A stretch of 64,000 nt of DNA from the IMG/VR virus record IMGVR_UViG_3300021404_000006, positions 1-64,000 of that record. One strand, written 5' to 3'. The DNA is from a virus. Under the pieces are notes generated by a model. It was not told where the DNA came from, did not search any database, and saw only the letters and a list, made by a program, of their open reading frames with translations. This document shows positions 6,433 through 13,274 of this stretch, piece by piece. The position numbers and the translations under genes were made by a program. Within the stretch, counting starts at the first letter, position 1; every line of letters starts with the position of its first letter.

Positions 6433-6499
6433 AGCTAGCGGAAGGAAGTACGCCTTCGCCGGGGAAGGTCCGGCACGAGAGAAGAATCGTCCGCTAGCT
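6433..6499 (+). other. closed stem-loop spacer between tRNAs
   Basis: AGCTAGCGGA (6433-6442) pairs perfectly with TCCGCTAGCT (6490-6499), again followed by TTAATGG just before the next tRNA. Confidence 0.5.
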
Positions 6500-6504
6500 T
6501 TAAT

Positions 6505-6589
6505 GGAAGGCTCGCATAGCGGTCTAGTGCGCTGCCCTGCTAAGGCAGTTGGGGTCAAACTCACGCGGGTTCGAATCCCGCGCCTTCCT
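6505..6589 (+). tRNA. tRNA-Ser (GCT)
   Basis: Class II tRNA: acceptor GGAAGGC/GCCTTCC, stem CTGCC/GGCAG, loop CTGCTAA giving GCT, long variable arm, T-arm GCGGG TTCGAAT CCCGC. Discriminator T is unusual for Ser. Confidence 0.92.
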
Positions 6590-6665
6590 CGGTAGGTGGT
6601 TTCAGGTGAATCGTTCCTGATGAAATGCTCTCCGGTTATTAGGATATGAGCTGCCACCCCTTAAC

Positions 6666-6750
6666 GGATGATTCGCATAGTGGTCTAGTGCGCCAGCTTG
6701 GAAAGTTGGTATGGGTCAAACCATCGCGAGTTCGAATCTCGCATCATCCT
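6666..6750 (+). tRNA. tRNA-Ser (GGA)
   Basis: Class II: acceptor GGATGAT/ATCATCC, stem CCAGC/GTTGG, loop TTGGAAA giving GGA. Its D-arm nearly matches that of tRNA-Ser (GCT). Confidence 0.92.
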
Positions 6751-6751
6751 C

Positions 6752-6836
6752 GGAAGATGATCCCTGCCGGTAATGGGGGCCGCCTCGAAAGCGGATCGTG
6801 GCTAATCACCATGGCGTTCAATTCGTCCTTCTTCCT
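6752..6836 (+). tRNA. tRNA-Ser (CGA)
   Basis: Class II: acceptor GGAAGAT/TTCTTCC, stem CCGC/GCGG, loop CTCGAAA giving CGA, variable arm GTGG/CACC. The T-stem is weaker than in neighbours (GGCG TTCAATT CGTC). Confidence 0.82.
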
Positions 6837-6904
6837 CTTGGGCGCAGGCTGGCACTGTGGGTAACTCCTGGGAAATACGGGCTCGTACCAGGACCCATTT
6901 ACGA

Positions 6905-6977
6905 GCCGATTGCAGAGCTGGTTGCTCGGAGAACTCTGATAAGGTTCTTGCGCTGAGTTCAATTCTCAGAGTCGGTA
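6905..6977 (+). tRNA. tRNA-Ile (GAT)
   Basis: Acceptor GCCGATT/AGTCGGT, stem GAACT/GGTTC, loop CTGATAA giving GAT, T-arm CTGAG TTCAATT CTCAG. Confidence 0.88.
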
Positions 6978-6978
6978 C

Positions 6979-7052
6979 GGGAGCAGGTCCGAACGGTATG
7001 ACGGAATCTGGCTTATATCCAGCTTGACTAGGTTCAATTCCTAGTGCTCCTA
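6979..7052 (+). tRNA. tRNA-Ile (TAT)
   Basis: Acceptor GGGAGCA/TGCTCCT, loop CTTATAT giving TAT, T-arm CTAGG TTCAATT CCTAG. It would read ATA, a codon that is rare in GC-rich actinomycete hosts. One base after tRNA-Ile (GAT). Confidence 0.88.
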
Positions 7053-7053
7053 C

Positions 7054-7127
7054 TGTGGCGTAGCTCATTGGCTAGAGCGCCGGCTTCATAAACCGGGAGG
7101 TAGAGGGTTCGAATCCCTTCGTCACTA
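7054..7127 (+). tRNA. tRNA-Met (CAT)
   Basis: Loop TTCATAA gives CAT. Acceptor TGTGGCG/CGTCACT leaves a T-T mismatch at 1-72. The anticodon stem does not end in the GGG/CCC pairs of initiators, so an elongator is more likely. Confidence 0.85.
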
Positions 7128-7128
7128 C

Positions 7129-7200
7129 GGGTCTTTCGTTCAATGCGCAGGACAGCGGGCTTTTACCCCGTATATCTGGGTTCGAATCCCAGAGGACCCA
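7129..7200 (+). tRNA. tRNA-Lys (TTT)
   Basis: Acceptor GGGTCTT/AGGACCC, stem GCGGG/CCCGT, loop CTTTTAC giving TTT. Confidence 0.92.
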
Positions 7201-7294
7201 CGGCAAGTGTGAGCAATCAGATTACTTGTACTCCCTCTCGCTTTTTGTGCAGCCCGGTAAACGGGTGGAGGACGGATGGCCTGGTTGCAAAAAT

Positions 7295-7368
7295 GCTCCG
7301 TTGGTCTAGCGGTCAGGACACCTGGTTCTCAGCCAGCGAGATCATCGGTTCGAATCCGATACGGAGCA
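7295..7368 (+). tRNA. tRNA-Glu (CTC)
   Basis: Acceptor GCTCCGT/ACGGAGC, stem CTGG/CCAG, loop TTCTCAG giving CTC. Confidence 0.92.
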
Positions 7369-7388
7369 CGCTACAATAAAAAGCACAA

Positions 7389-7462
7389 CGTCCATTAGGC
7401 AAGCGGTTCAAGCCACCTGTCCTTCAAACAGGGGATCATCGGTTCGAATCCGATATGGACGA
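7389..7462 (+). tRNA. tRNA-Glu (TTC)
   Basis: Acceptor CGTCCAT/ATGGACG, stem CCTGT/ACAGG, loop CCTTCAA giving TTC, with C at position 33. Shares its T-arm with tRNA-Glu (CTC). Confidence 0.88.
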
Positions 7463-7463
7463 C

Positions 7464-7539
7464 TGCGGGGTGACTGGAGTTCGGACCCAGCCCGGCCTCA
7501 TAAGCCGCATAAACGTCGGTTCAAATCCGACCCCCGCTT
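7464..7539 (+). tRNA. initiator-like tRNA-fMet (CAT)
   Basis: TGCGGGG at the 5' end and GTCGG TTCAAAT CCGAC CCCCGC at the 3' end closely resemble bacterial initiator tRNA. Positions 1-72 are an unpaired T-T, matching the initiator rule of a mismatch there. Loop CTCATAA gives CAT. The anticodon stem is GGC/GCC rather than the classical GGG/CCC. Confidence 0.82.
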
Positions 7540-7576
7540 CTCGTCCAATCCGTAAAGACGTAAAATTTCCGGGCAT

Positions 7577-7649
7577 TGGCCCTTAGCTTAATCGGCAAAG
7601 CACTGGACTGTTAATCCGGGGGATATTGGTTCGAATCCAATAAGGTCAG
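7577..7649 (+). tRNA. tRNA-Asn (GTT)
   Basis: Acceptor TGGCCCT/AAGGTCA (one C-A mismatch), stem CTGGA/TCCGG, loop CTGTTAA giving GTT. Confidence 0.92.
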
Positions 7650-7691
7650 CAAGCGCTTTCAAACCCCGGCGCTTTATAAGAACGGGGCTAT

Positions 7692-7766
7692 GGGATCATA
7701 GCAAAATCGGAATAATGCACCACCCTGTCAAGGTGGAGGGTACGGGTTCGAATCCCGTTGGTCTCG
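7692..7766 (+). tRNA. tRNA-Asp (GTC)
   Basis: Acceptor GGGATCA/TGGTCTC, stem CCACC/GGTGG, loop CTGTCAA giving GTC, discriminator G as expected for Asp. Last gene of the first block. Confidence 0.92.
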
Positions 7767-7864
7767 CGTAGTGCCTTCGTTGTCCTTCTGCTCCTGGGGT
7801 GAGAGCCGTATATTTCTACGCTGTTTCAATGTTCTGATTTTTCCAAGCAGGAAGTTTCTGATAC

Positions 7865-9355
7865 ATGGCAAGGCACAGCAGAACGCTGGCAAAGCACGGC
7901 CGGAAAAGGCCTAAAAGGACTTGGCGCAATTCAAACTTCAAGGTGTATTCTCTGGTAGCAGCCGGCGCTATCGTACTGGCGTGTGCTGCGGCAGCTCCTG
8001 GCGTACTGCACGGGAATACCTCGAATCTCGTAGCCACCCAGTTCGCAAACAGCAACGCGCGGGTACAGGCTACTGCTCCTCCCTCTAGCCCCACTGCCGG
8101 CAGCAACAGCGACGCGGCACTTCCCAGCCAGATGACAGGCAGCGAGCAGATACAGCTCGGCAATCTCCTGACGGCACCGCAGTGTACGCTGAACGTGCCC
8201 TCTGATCCGCTGTCATCAGGCCTGTCCCAGCCGTGGTTCCTGGAAAGTGCTACCGCTGCCTGTGCGGAAAACGCTCAGACTGGCGCATTCGTCCAGGCGA
8301 CAATCCTCGATCCGGCCACAGGTGCCCTCAGCGTTTACTACCCGCTGGTAGTACCAGAAGGTGCAACTCCAGCCAGGACCATCGTGCCGCCGGTTCTGCC
8401 GCCTAACGCGGTTGTCACCATCTGGACAGGGTTCAACGGCAGTCAGCTCAAGCTAGCCGGACCTGGTGCGGCGTACTTCGTTAACTTCGCCCAGCAGTCG
8501 TGGGCCAACAGCCCGCAGTTCTTCCAGGCACTGCGTACGGCAATCGGCCAGGGGCTGGTTACCGTTCCTCCTAACGGTACCGCTAAGGACGGTCTCCCCT
8601 GTCCTACCACCCGGGACTTCTCGATCGTGGACCAGGATCAGTCGGACAACGTGCCCTCTTCAGAGCTGGTTGCAGGGCTCGGTGCGACAGCTCAGGCTAA
8701 TGCGGCGAACATCGCTGCGCTGCCGGGTGCTACCCAGCTGTTCAACGGCTCCGATGAAGGGGTCCTGGAATCCGTAGACAGTGCCCTAGGCTGTAAGCAG
8801 TGGATGGTACCCGACCAGACTGACAACAACGTCCTGGCCCCCTCTGCTGCGCTGAACGAGCAGCAGGCCGCATCCTTCCAGGGCATTCCGATGGCCTTGG
8901 TACCTGGCTTGAACGACTTCGTGACCAGCAATGGCACGGCTCCCCCTGCGGGCAAGGAAAACCTGTTCTTGCAGAACCTGTACCGCTTGCAGGTAGGCCA
9001 GCCGCCCACAGGCAACGGCAACGACACCAGAGAGTACTGCGTCAATCTTGCACTGACCGGGGCACCACGGCTGCAACTGGACTTCGATACCGAGTCGTCT
9101 GCACCCACCCCCGCGTTCCTTGCCGGAACCGGCGTCAACCTCGCTCTCGCGCTCGCGCACCGTTTCACGGGCACCTGGGCTAACTTGAACTGTACGGGCC
9201 TTACCGGGCAGCCAAGTCCGGTTACGGTGACCCTATCCGGCAACACTGCTATCGCGGCTACTTTCACGCCGTACCGGGGGCCGCTGTTCGGCCTCTCGTA
9301 CTCCGGGTACCCGTCAGGCAGTTCGTCCTCAGGCAGTACGCATTTCGGATCGTGA
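7865..9355 (+). CDS. membrane-anchored exported protein of unknown function inside the tRNA array
   Basis: A 496-residue protein. The N-terminus is very basic (residues 1-25), followed by a hydrophobic segment of about 20 residues (near 28-46), consistent with a signal anchor. The remainder is predicted to be extracytoplasmic: a Ser/Thr/Pro-rich linker to about 90, then a domain with several cysteines and many Asn/Gly/Pro residues, and a Ser/Gly-rich C-terminus. I recognise no enzyme motif. An SD (caggaag) lies about 10 nt before the ATG. It is flanked on both sides by tRNA genes and followed by its own hairpin. A role at the host surface, such as altering adsorption, is only a guess. Confidence 0.8.
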   Translation: MARHSRTLAKHGRKRPKRTWRNSNFKVYSLVAAGAIVLACAAAAPGVLHGNTSNLVATQFANSNARVQATAPPSSPTAGSNSDAALPSQMTGSEQIQLGNLLTAPQCTLNVPSDPLSSGLSQPWFLESATAACAENAQTGAFVQATILDPATGALSVYYPLVVPEGATPARTIVPPVLPPNAVVTIWTGFNGSQLKLAGPGAAYFVNFAQQSWANSPQFFQALRTAIGQGLVTVPPNGTAKDGLPCPTTRDFSIVDQDQSDNVPSSELVAGLGATAQANAANIAALPGATQLFNGSDEGVLESVDSALGCKQWMVPDQTDNNVLAPSAALNEQQAASFQGIPMALVPGLNDFVTSNGTAPPAGKENLFLQNLYRLQVGQPPTGNGNDTREYCVNLALTGAPRLQLDFDTESSAPTPAFLAGTGVNLALALAHRFTGTWANLNCTGLTGQPSPVTVTLSGNTAIAATFTPYRGPLFGLSYSGYPSGSSSSGSTHFGS

Positions 9356-9361
9356 CAGACT

Positions 9362-9406
9362 CTGCTGTATGCCATTCGGGCATTTCCGCCGGGTGGCATA
9401 CAGCAG
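9362..9406 (+). terminator. hairpin after the 7865 gene
   Basis: CTGCTGTATGCC (9362-9373) pairs perfectly with GGCATACAGCAG (9395-9406), a 12-bp stem with a 21-nt loop and no T-tract. It may be a terminator or an RNA-processing boundary before tRNA-Arg. Confidence 0.55.
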
Positions 9407-9413
9407 GAAACAT

Positions 9414-9487
9414 GCAGCGTTAGCACAATGGACTAATGCACCTGACTACGAATCAGGAGAATAGGGGTTCGAGTCCCTTACGCTGTA
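9414..9487 (+). tRNA. tRNA-Arg (ACG)
   Basis: Acceptor GCAGCGT/ACGCTGT, stem CCTGA/TCAGG, loop CTACGAA giving ACG. A34 would need the host deaminase TadA to become inosine. Confidence 0.92.
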
Positions 9488-9541
9488 CTAGGTCCGTGGG
9501 TACCTTTTGTGAGTCTCTTCGGAGGCCTAGATAAAACCCAC
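9488..9541 (+). other. possible pseudoknot spacer between tRNAs
   Basis: CTAGG (9488-9492) can pair with CCTAG (9526-9530) and GTGGGT (9496-9501) with ACCCAC (9536-9541). The two stems interleave, which is the layout of an H-type pseudoknot. Confidence 0.4.
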
Positions 9542-9546
9542 ATCAA

Positions 9547-9618
9547 GCCTCTTTAGCTCAATGGTAGAGTAACGGTCCTACAAACCGAGGACTTAGGGTT
9601 CGATTCCCTTGAGAGGTA
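9547..9618 (+). tRNA. tRNA-Val (TAC)
   Basis: Acceptor GCCTCTT/GAGAGGT, stem CGGT/ACCG, loop CCTACAA giving TAC, with C at position 33. The 5' flank acatcaa is shared with tRNA-Tyr. Confidence 0.87.
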
Positions 9619-9620
9619 CC

Positions 9621-9693
9621 GGGTCGTAACTCAAACGGTTGCGAGACTTGGCTGTGACCCAAGTGTGAGCGGGTTCGACTCCCGCACGACCCT
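9621..9693 (+). tRNA. tRNA-His (GTG)
   Basis: Acceptor GGGTCGT/ACGACCC, stem CTTGG/CCAAG, loop CTGTGAC giving GTG, T-arm GCGGG TTCGACT CCCGC. Confidence 0.92.
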
Positions 9694-9793
9694 CAAGGAA
9701 TGACACTGCTATTCCCTAACCGCAGGACTAGGGCCTCGGGCATGCAGTGCGCTGGAGAGCGCCTAGTGGGAGAAAAATAAGTACTCACATCAA

Positions 9794-9871
9794 GCCTGTT
9801 ACGCTCCAAGGTGGACACGGCGGCTGTAAACCGCTTGCTTCGGCAGGGGAGTTCGATTCTCTCAACAGGTA
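9794..9871 (+). tRNA. tRNA-Tyr (GTA)
   Basis: Acceptor GCCTGTT/AACAGGT, stem GCGG/CCGC, loop CTGTAAA giving GTA, with an extended variable region as usual for bacterial Tyr. Confidence 0.87.
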
Positions 9872-9875
9872 CGGC

Positions 9876-9951
9876 TCCAGTGCACCGCTATCCGGCCGGT
9901 AGCTAGTTTCCCGTGAGGGATTGCGTTCTGTTAGGGAACGGGTGCACTGGA
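9876..9951 (+). other. closed stem-loop spacer between tRNAs
   Basis: TCCAGTGCACC (9876-9886) pairs perfectly with GGTGCACTGGA (9941-9951), an 11-bp stem, with an inner gtttccc/gggaac pairing. It spans the gap between tRNA-Tyr and tRNA-Arg. Confidence 0.55.
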
Positions 9952-9959
9952 ACTGGCTT

Positions 9960-10028
9960 ACATCTGCTAGCGGACCTAGTTCTTTCCCTCCGAAGGAAGG
10001 ACACCGAGTTCGACTCTCGGCAGGTGTA
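9960..10028 (+). tRNA. tRNA-Arg (CCG), compact
   Basis: Acceptor ACATCTG/CAGGTGT, loop CTCCGAA giving CCG, T-arm CCGAG TTCGACT CTCGG. Only 69 nt, with a shortened D-arm (ctagcggacctag) also seen in tRNA-Arg (CCT). Confidence 0.82.
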
Positions 10029-10031
10029 CCA

Positions 10032-10102
10032 CGGAGGTTGGCCGAGAGGCGAGGCGCTAGGCTGCAACCCTAGTTACGCGGGTTCAAATCCCGCATCTCC
10101 GT
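10032..10102 (+). tRNA. tRNA-Cys (GCA)
   Basis: Acceptor CGGAGGT/ATCTCCG, stem CTAGG/CCTAG, loop CTGCAAC giving GCA, discriminator T as expected for Cys. Confidence 0.92.
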
Positions 10103-10106
10103 CCAT

Positions 10107-10175
10107 AGTCCTGACAGCGGACCTGTACCTGCGTCCCCTAAATGCGGCGTCCGAGTTCGACTCTCGGTAGGACTA
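10107..10175 (+). tRNA. tRNA-Arg (CCT), compact
   Basis: Acceptor AGTCCTG/TAGGACT, stem TGCGT/ATGCG, loop CCCCTAA giving CCT with C33. It has the same T-arm and short D-arm as tRNA-Arg (CCG), so the pair are probably duplicates. Confidence 0.8.
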
Positions 10176-10198
10176 CCAGTGCTCATCACTATGAACTA

Positions 10199-10278
10199 GG
10201 GGCCGGGTTGGTATCGACGTAGGGAAAGCCGCATGCGGCACCCGCCACGGATCTAGGGTTCGAATCCCTACGGCTCCA
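10199..10278 (+). ncRNA. 80-nt tRNA-like element resembling the ends of tmRNA
   Basis: Acceptor GGGGCCG/CGGCTCC has the G3-T70 pair used by alanyl-tRNA synthetase and by tmRNA. T-arm TAGGG TTCGAAT CCCTA is perfect. The segment GGTATCGACG resembles the conserved 5' region of tmRNA (GG-TTCGACG). No clear anticodon arm is seen; instead GCCG/CGGC closes a CATG loop inside a GGG/CCC stem. There is no room for a tag-coding frame or pseudoknots. It could be a reduced tmRNA tRNA-like domain, a tRNA-Ala relic or one half of a split tmRNA. It ends 1 nt before the terminase gene's 3' end. Confidence 0.5.
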
Positions 10279-10279
10279 C

Positions 10280-11950
10280 TTAACCGATCGATTTCAGGAT
10301 GTCGTAGTCGTGGCGTTTCTTGTTCAGTCCCCACGCTGCCAGGTTGCAGCTCACCGCCGGCGTGATGTCCGTGGTTGAGTCCCTGCGGCACCAGGTCTTG
10401 CCTCCGTCGCCCATAAGACGCGTTTCAGCCGTTCCCACGGCATGCCAGAGGGTGTACCCGGTCTTCTCTCCCAGGTGCCTTAGCGGCCGGTTCTCGTCCT
10501 TGCACTGCTGCACGAACCAGGCGTAAGCCGCCGCGTCGTCGCTAGCCGTGGACCTGATGAGCCTGGACCCGAACTTATGATGCTTCGGCCACAGCTTCTC
10601 AAGGTCATCTCCGAGGCCTGCGGCCGGCCCTGTGCGCGGCGCTACGATCGCCAGGGGCCTGTACTTCTGTACCAGCTCCGCCAGCCGGTCTACAACCCAG
10701 TTAGTGCCAGGGCGGGCACAGTTCCTCGGGATCTCCATCACCAGGAAGCCTTCAGGATGCACCCAGGAAACCGCGATCGAGGCGCTGGTACCGTCCTCGG
10801 CAACATCCAGCGCGAAGGCTGTCTGGCCGCCAGCAGGGATGATTCCTGGCTTCTTCACCGTCAGGCTGCGAAACAGGTCTTCGGAAACTACCTTCCAGGC
10901 TTCCTCTTCCGCCGGCCACTGGCCGACGCCCAGCCGCTCGCGGTCGTACTCGACATCGGAAAGCGTCGCCAGCTCGTTCTTCGTGAATTCCCAGGACAGG
11001 CGGTAGCCGAACCCAGGATTGGCCTTAGCCGCGCTCTCAGGGGTGTCGCGGTCGTCGTGCTCATCGCAGACGATGTAATGGTTGGTCTTCCGTCCGTTGG
11101 TACGGTCTACCTTGCACGTCGGCAGGTGCGGCTGTATCGACCATTCAGCGCCGAACAGGTCTTTAGTGTCGTGCGTGATGCGCCTGCGGGACCGGGCCAG
11201 CTGCTCGGAGTCTTCCAGGCCTGCGGAGCCGGCCAGCCACATCTGCGAGTTGGGCACGGCGGACATGGTAGGCAGCGAGGCACCGACTGATTCGGCCGCG
11301 AGGATCATGGCTTCGTCGTAGATCAGGCAGTTACAGGTGAAGCCTCGGGCGGAGCCACGCGACCTCGCCAGGAAGCGAAGTCGCGGGCTTACGCTCTCGA
11401 AGACGCGCTTACGGCCGGAGCCGAAGATAAGGGTGGGCCTGGCAAGGAGCTGAATCTGCTCTTCACCGTGAGAAAACCGTGGCTTGCCTTTCATGCGCCG
11501 CGACAGAGCCGGGTAGTTCTCAATGGTCTGGATGACGCGGAGGAAATGCTCCTGGGCAGTCTTCAGCTCGTGGGCCGTGTGAATAATAAGCTTCTCGCCC
11601 AGCAGGTACATGCCCGCCAGCTCGCGGATTTCCAGGATCGTGCCCTTGCCGTTCTGCCTGGAAACAATTACGTCATTCTCGAAGCTAGCCCACCGGCCGT
11701 CAGGACGCGTACCGCAGGCTTCCCTGATCACCCATTCCTGCCACGGGTCCGGTTTGTAGCCGAAGCCTTTAGCCCAGTCAAGAATTTCAGTGGAAAGGTA
11801 ATCGCCGCATCCTATTCCGCTGTAGCCGTCTTCAGTTATACCACAGCTAGGGCAGGTGCTTACTTCTTCCCTGTGCCTGTCGGGCGCAGTCCAGAACCGG
11901 GGCATTTGCTGCCCGTAAACCTCTGGTTCTTCAAGTACGGCACTTACCAT
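10280..11950 (-). CDS. terL: terminase large subunit
   Basis: A 556-residue DNA-packaging motor protein. The N-terminus has CPSCG (33-37). The ATPase Walker A variant is SRQNGKGT (97-104) and Walker B is CLIYDEA (208-214). RFLARSRGSARGF just before it matches the HK97/actinophage terminase pattern. The C-terminal RNase H-like nuclease begins at FALDVAEDG near residue 385. It is the last gene of the leftward operon. A TAATAT box overlapping the preceding gene's stop codon lies 7 nt before the ATG, so it may also be made from its own leaderless mRNA. Confidence 0.93.
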   Translation of the reverse strand: MVSAVLEEPEVYGQQMPRFWTAPDRHREEVSTCPSCGITEDGYSGIGCGDYLSTEILDWAKGFGYKPDPWQEWVIREACGTRPDGRWASFENDVIVSRQNGKGTILEIRELAGMYLLGEKLIIHTAHELKTAQEHFLRVIQTIENYPALSRRMKGKPRFSHGEEQIQLLARPTLIFGSGRKRVFESVSPRLRFLARSRGSARGFTCNCLIYDEAMILAAESVGASLPTMSAVPNSQMWLAGSAGLEDSEQLARSRRRITHDTKDLFGAEWSIQPHLPTCKVDRTNGRKTNHYIVCDEHDDRDTPESAAKANPGFGYRLSWEFTKNELATLSDVEYDRERLGVGQWPAEEEAWKVVSEDLFRSLTVKKPGIIPAGGQTAFALDVAEDGTSASIAVSWVHPEGFLVMEIPRNCARPGTNWVVDRLAELVQKYRPLAIVAPRTGPAAGLGDDLEKLWPKHHKFGSRLIRSTASDDAAAYAWFVQQCKDENRPLRHLGEKTGYTLWHAVGTAETRLMGDGGKTWCRRDSTTDITPAVSCNLAAWGLNKKRHDYDILKSIG

Positions 11951-11963
11951 ACATTGTATATTA
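11951..11963 (-). promoter_or_regulatory. internal leaderless promoter for terL
   Basis: TAATAT (complement of 11958-11963) includes the stop codon of the upstream gene and sits 7 nt before the terminase ATG. This would allow late or separate expression of the terminase. Confidence 0.5.
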
Positions 11964-12317
11964 CACGATGTTAAGTTCGGCCCTCGGAATCCAGGTGGCC
12001 GTCTCCAGGTCCCAGACGTGTGATGTGAGTACGATACTGCGAGTATGGGACTGCCTGTATTGCCTGGCGCGCTCTTGTCCTTGTTTGCGGCTGTCCGCCA
12101 GTCCGCCGTTTACCTTGCTCTCCTTGTAGAACAGGTGCCAGTAGAAGCTGTCGGGCTCGGCCGGGCCGTTTATCTGGTTGACTACGATTTCGTAATCCTC
12201 ATTCCAGGCCTCCATGAGGTCGAAAAGGCGCCTCGTGTATTCACGGCGCTTCTGTATCGCGTCGGCAGAGGAGGTGCGTCCAGCTGGGGTCCGCAGAAAG
12301 TTCTTTGACTTCGACAT
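11961..12317 (-). CDS. hypothetical 118-residue protein
   Basis: Not recognised. The N-terminus is basic (MSKSKNFLRTPAGR), and an Arg-rich helix (QKRREYTRRLFDLMEAWNEDYE) spans about residues 22-43. Its 5' end overlaps the upstream HTH gene by 77 nt, an unusually long overlap for this operon. Position between a DNA-binding protein and the terminase suggests a packaging or regulatory role, but that is inference. Confidence 0.7.
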   Translation of the reverse strand: MSKSKNFLRTPAGRTSSADAIQKRREYTRRLFDLMEAWNEDYEIVVNQINGPAEPDSFYWHLFYKESKVNGGLADSRKQGQERARQYRQSHTRSIVLTSHVWDLETATWIPRAELNIV

Positions 12318-12594
12318 AACGGTGAAAATGCTTCCATGTCTCGTAGGCGTCCGGGCATTCCATAAGCAGGGTGCCGATTACTTCTGTGTACCAGCCGGAA
12401 GGACGCATATCGCGCTCCTGGCTGATGGGCTTGCGCATGCGGGTGGAACTGGTTTCGTGCCTTAGCCGGTACTTCATGCAGTTGATCGACACTGCCGTCC
12501 TGCCGAGCTTTTCAGCTAGAACGCTGTCAGGCATCGCCATGTTATCACTAACCAGGTCTTTTTCGGCCTGAGTCCAGTTAGGGCCTGCGCCCAT
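12241..12594 (-). CDS. small helix-turn-helix (SANT/Myb-like) protein
   Basis: A 117-residue protein whose first 45 residues (WTQAEKDLVSDNM to SINCMKYRLR) match the three-helix pattern of HTH domains that begin with a Trp-rich helix and contain ..LAEKLGRTAVSI... The rest is unassigned. DNA binding is inferred. It overlaps the membrane-protein gene upstream by 17 nt and the 118-residue gene downstream by 77 nt. Confidence 0.75.
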   Translation of the reverse strand: MGAGPNWTQAEKDLVSDNMAMPDSVLAEKLGRTAVSINCMKYRLRHETSSTRMRKPISQERDMRPSGWYTEVIGTLLMECPDAYETWKHFHRYVEVKELSADPSWTHLLCRRDTEAP

Positions 12595-12835
12595 TTAGCA
12601 TCACCTTCGCAGTGTTGTTCCAGAACACGTGGATCGGGTCGTACTCAGGGGGCAGCACCCCGAACAGGTGCGCGGTAAGTATTCCCCACGCGGTAAAGAT
12701 GACCGGCTTGCCTACCGGATGCCTGCTCGCGGCCCGGAAAGCTTCGCTCATGGTTCTTTCGTCAAGTAGCTCAGCTATGACGACTACAGTTCCTACCGCT
12801 ACCCACCCGGTTGCCCCAGGAGAAAGCCGTTTCAT
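12578..12835 (-). CDS. small membrane protein, DUF7427-like
   Basis: 85 residues with two hydrophobic segments (about 8-24 and 47-62), the first preceded by MKRLSPG. The ending PPEYDPIH resembles small actinophage membrane proteins of the DUF7427 type (recognition by eye only). The ATG at 12835 is chosen because it overlaps the upstream stop as ATGA; a GTG at 12850 would extend it by five residues. Role unknown. Confidence 0.7.
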   Translation of the reverse strand: MKRLSPGATGWVAVGTVVVIAELLDERTMSEAFRAASRHPVGKPVIFTAWGILTAHLFGVLPPEYDPIHVFWNNTAKVMLNGRRP

Positions 12836-13029
12836 GCGCTTATCCCGCACTTCTTCAACCTTGCCTTGGTGTTTTCTATTCCCCTCTTGCCCTTAGAGGG
12901 AGTGGTGGCCGTTACCAGCCTTAGCTTCCCTGTTTCGTCGTACCACTTCAGGTGCTTTCCCTGCACCAGGGTCCAGTTCATCTCTTCTGCCAGGGCGACT
13001 TCCTTGCGCAGGTCAGCCGGTATTTTCAC
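12832..13029 (-). CDS. HicA-like small protein
   Basis: 65 residues with the HicA-type double-stranded-RNA-binding-like pattern: TLVQGKHLKWYDETG carrying the conserved His, then TTPSKGKRGIEN and a final helix ending in RLKKCGI. HicA proteins are mRNA interferases normally paired with HicB. No HicB is next to it, and phage and actinomycete homologues are often solitary. GTG start overlapping the upstream stop as GTGA. Confidence 0.7.
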   Translation of the reverse strand: MKIPADLRKEVALAEEMNWTLVQGKHLKWYDETGKLRLVTATTPSKGKRGIENTKARLKKCGISA

Positions 13030-13274
13030 CGTTGGGCCTTGTCAGCTGCCCAGCCAAGGAGAATGCTCAGCTGCCTGAGCGAGATGGACCTGTTGTTGGC
13101 TATCTGCTTCATGATGCCCAGCCTGACGCCTTTCGGGTAAGGGCTCTTATCGGCAAGGGCAAGTGCTACGTGGAGGTCTACGTCTACCCGGGTGTAAAAG
13201 TCCAGCTGGCCGGCGTGCCGTCGCAGGTCTTCGTAACCGAAGGTCTTAACCTCCGGGGTTAGCTTTTTACTCAT
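13026..13274 (-). CDS. hypothetical 82-residue protein, HTH-like C-terminus
   Basis: Not recognised. The C-terminal half (KGVRLGIMKQIANN then SLRQLSILLGWAADKA) could form a helix-turn-helix. It overlaps both neighbours by 4-8 nt, typical of translational coupling in this operon. Confidence 0.7.
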   Translation of the reverse strand: MSKKLTPEVKTFGYEDLRRHAGQLDFYTRVDVDLHVALALADKSPYPKGVRLGIMKQIANNRSISLRQLSILLGWAADKAQR

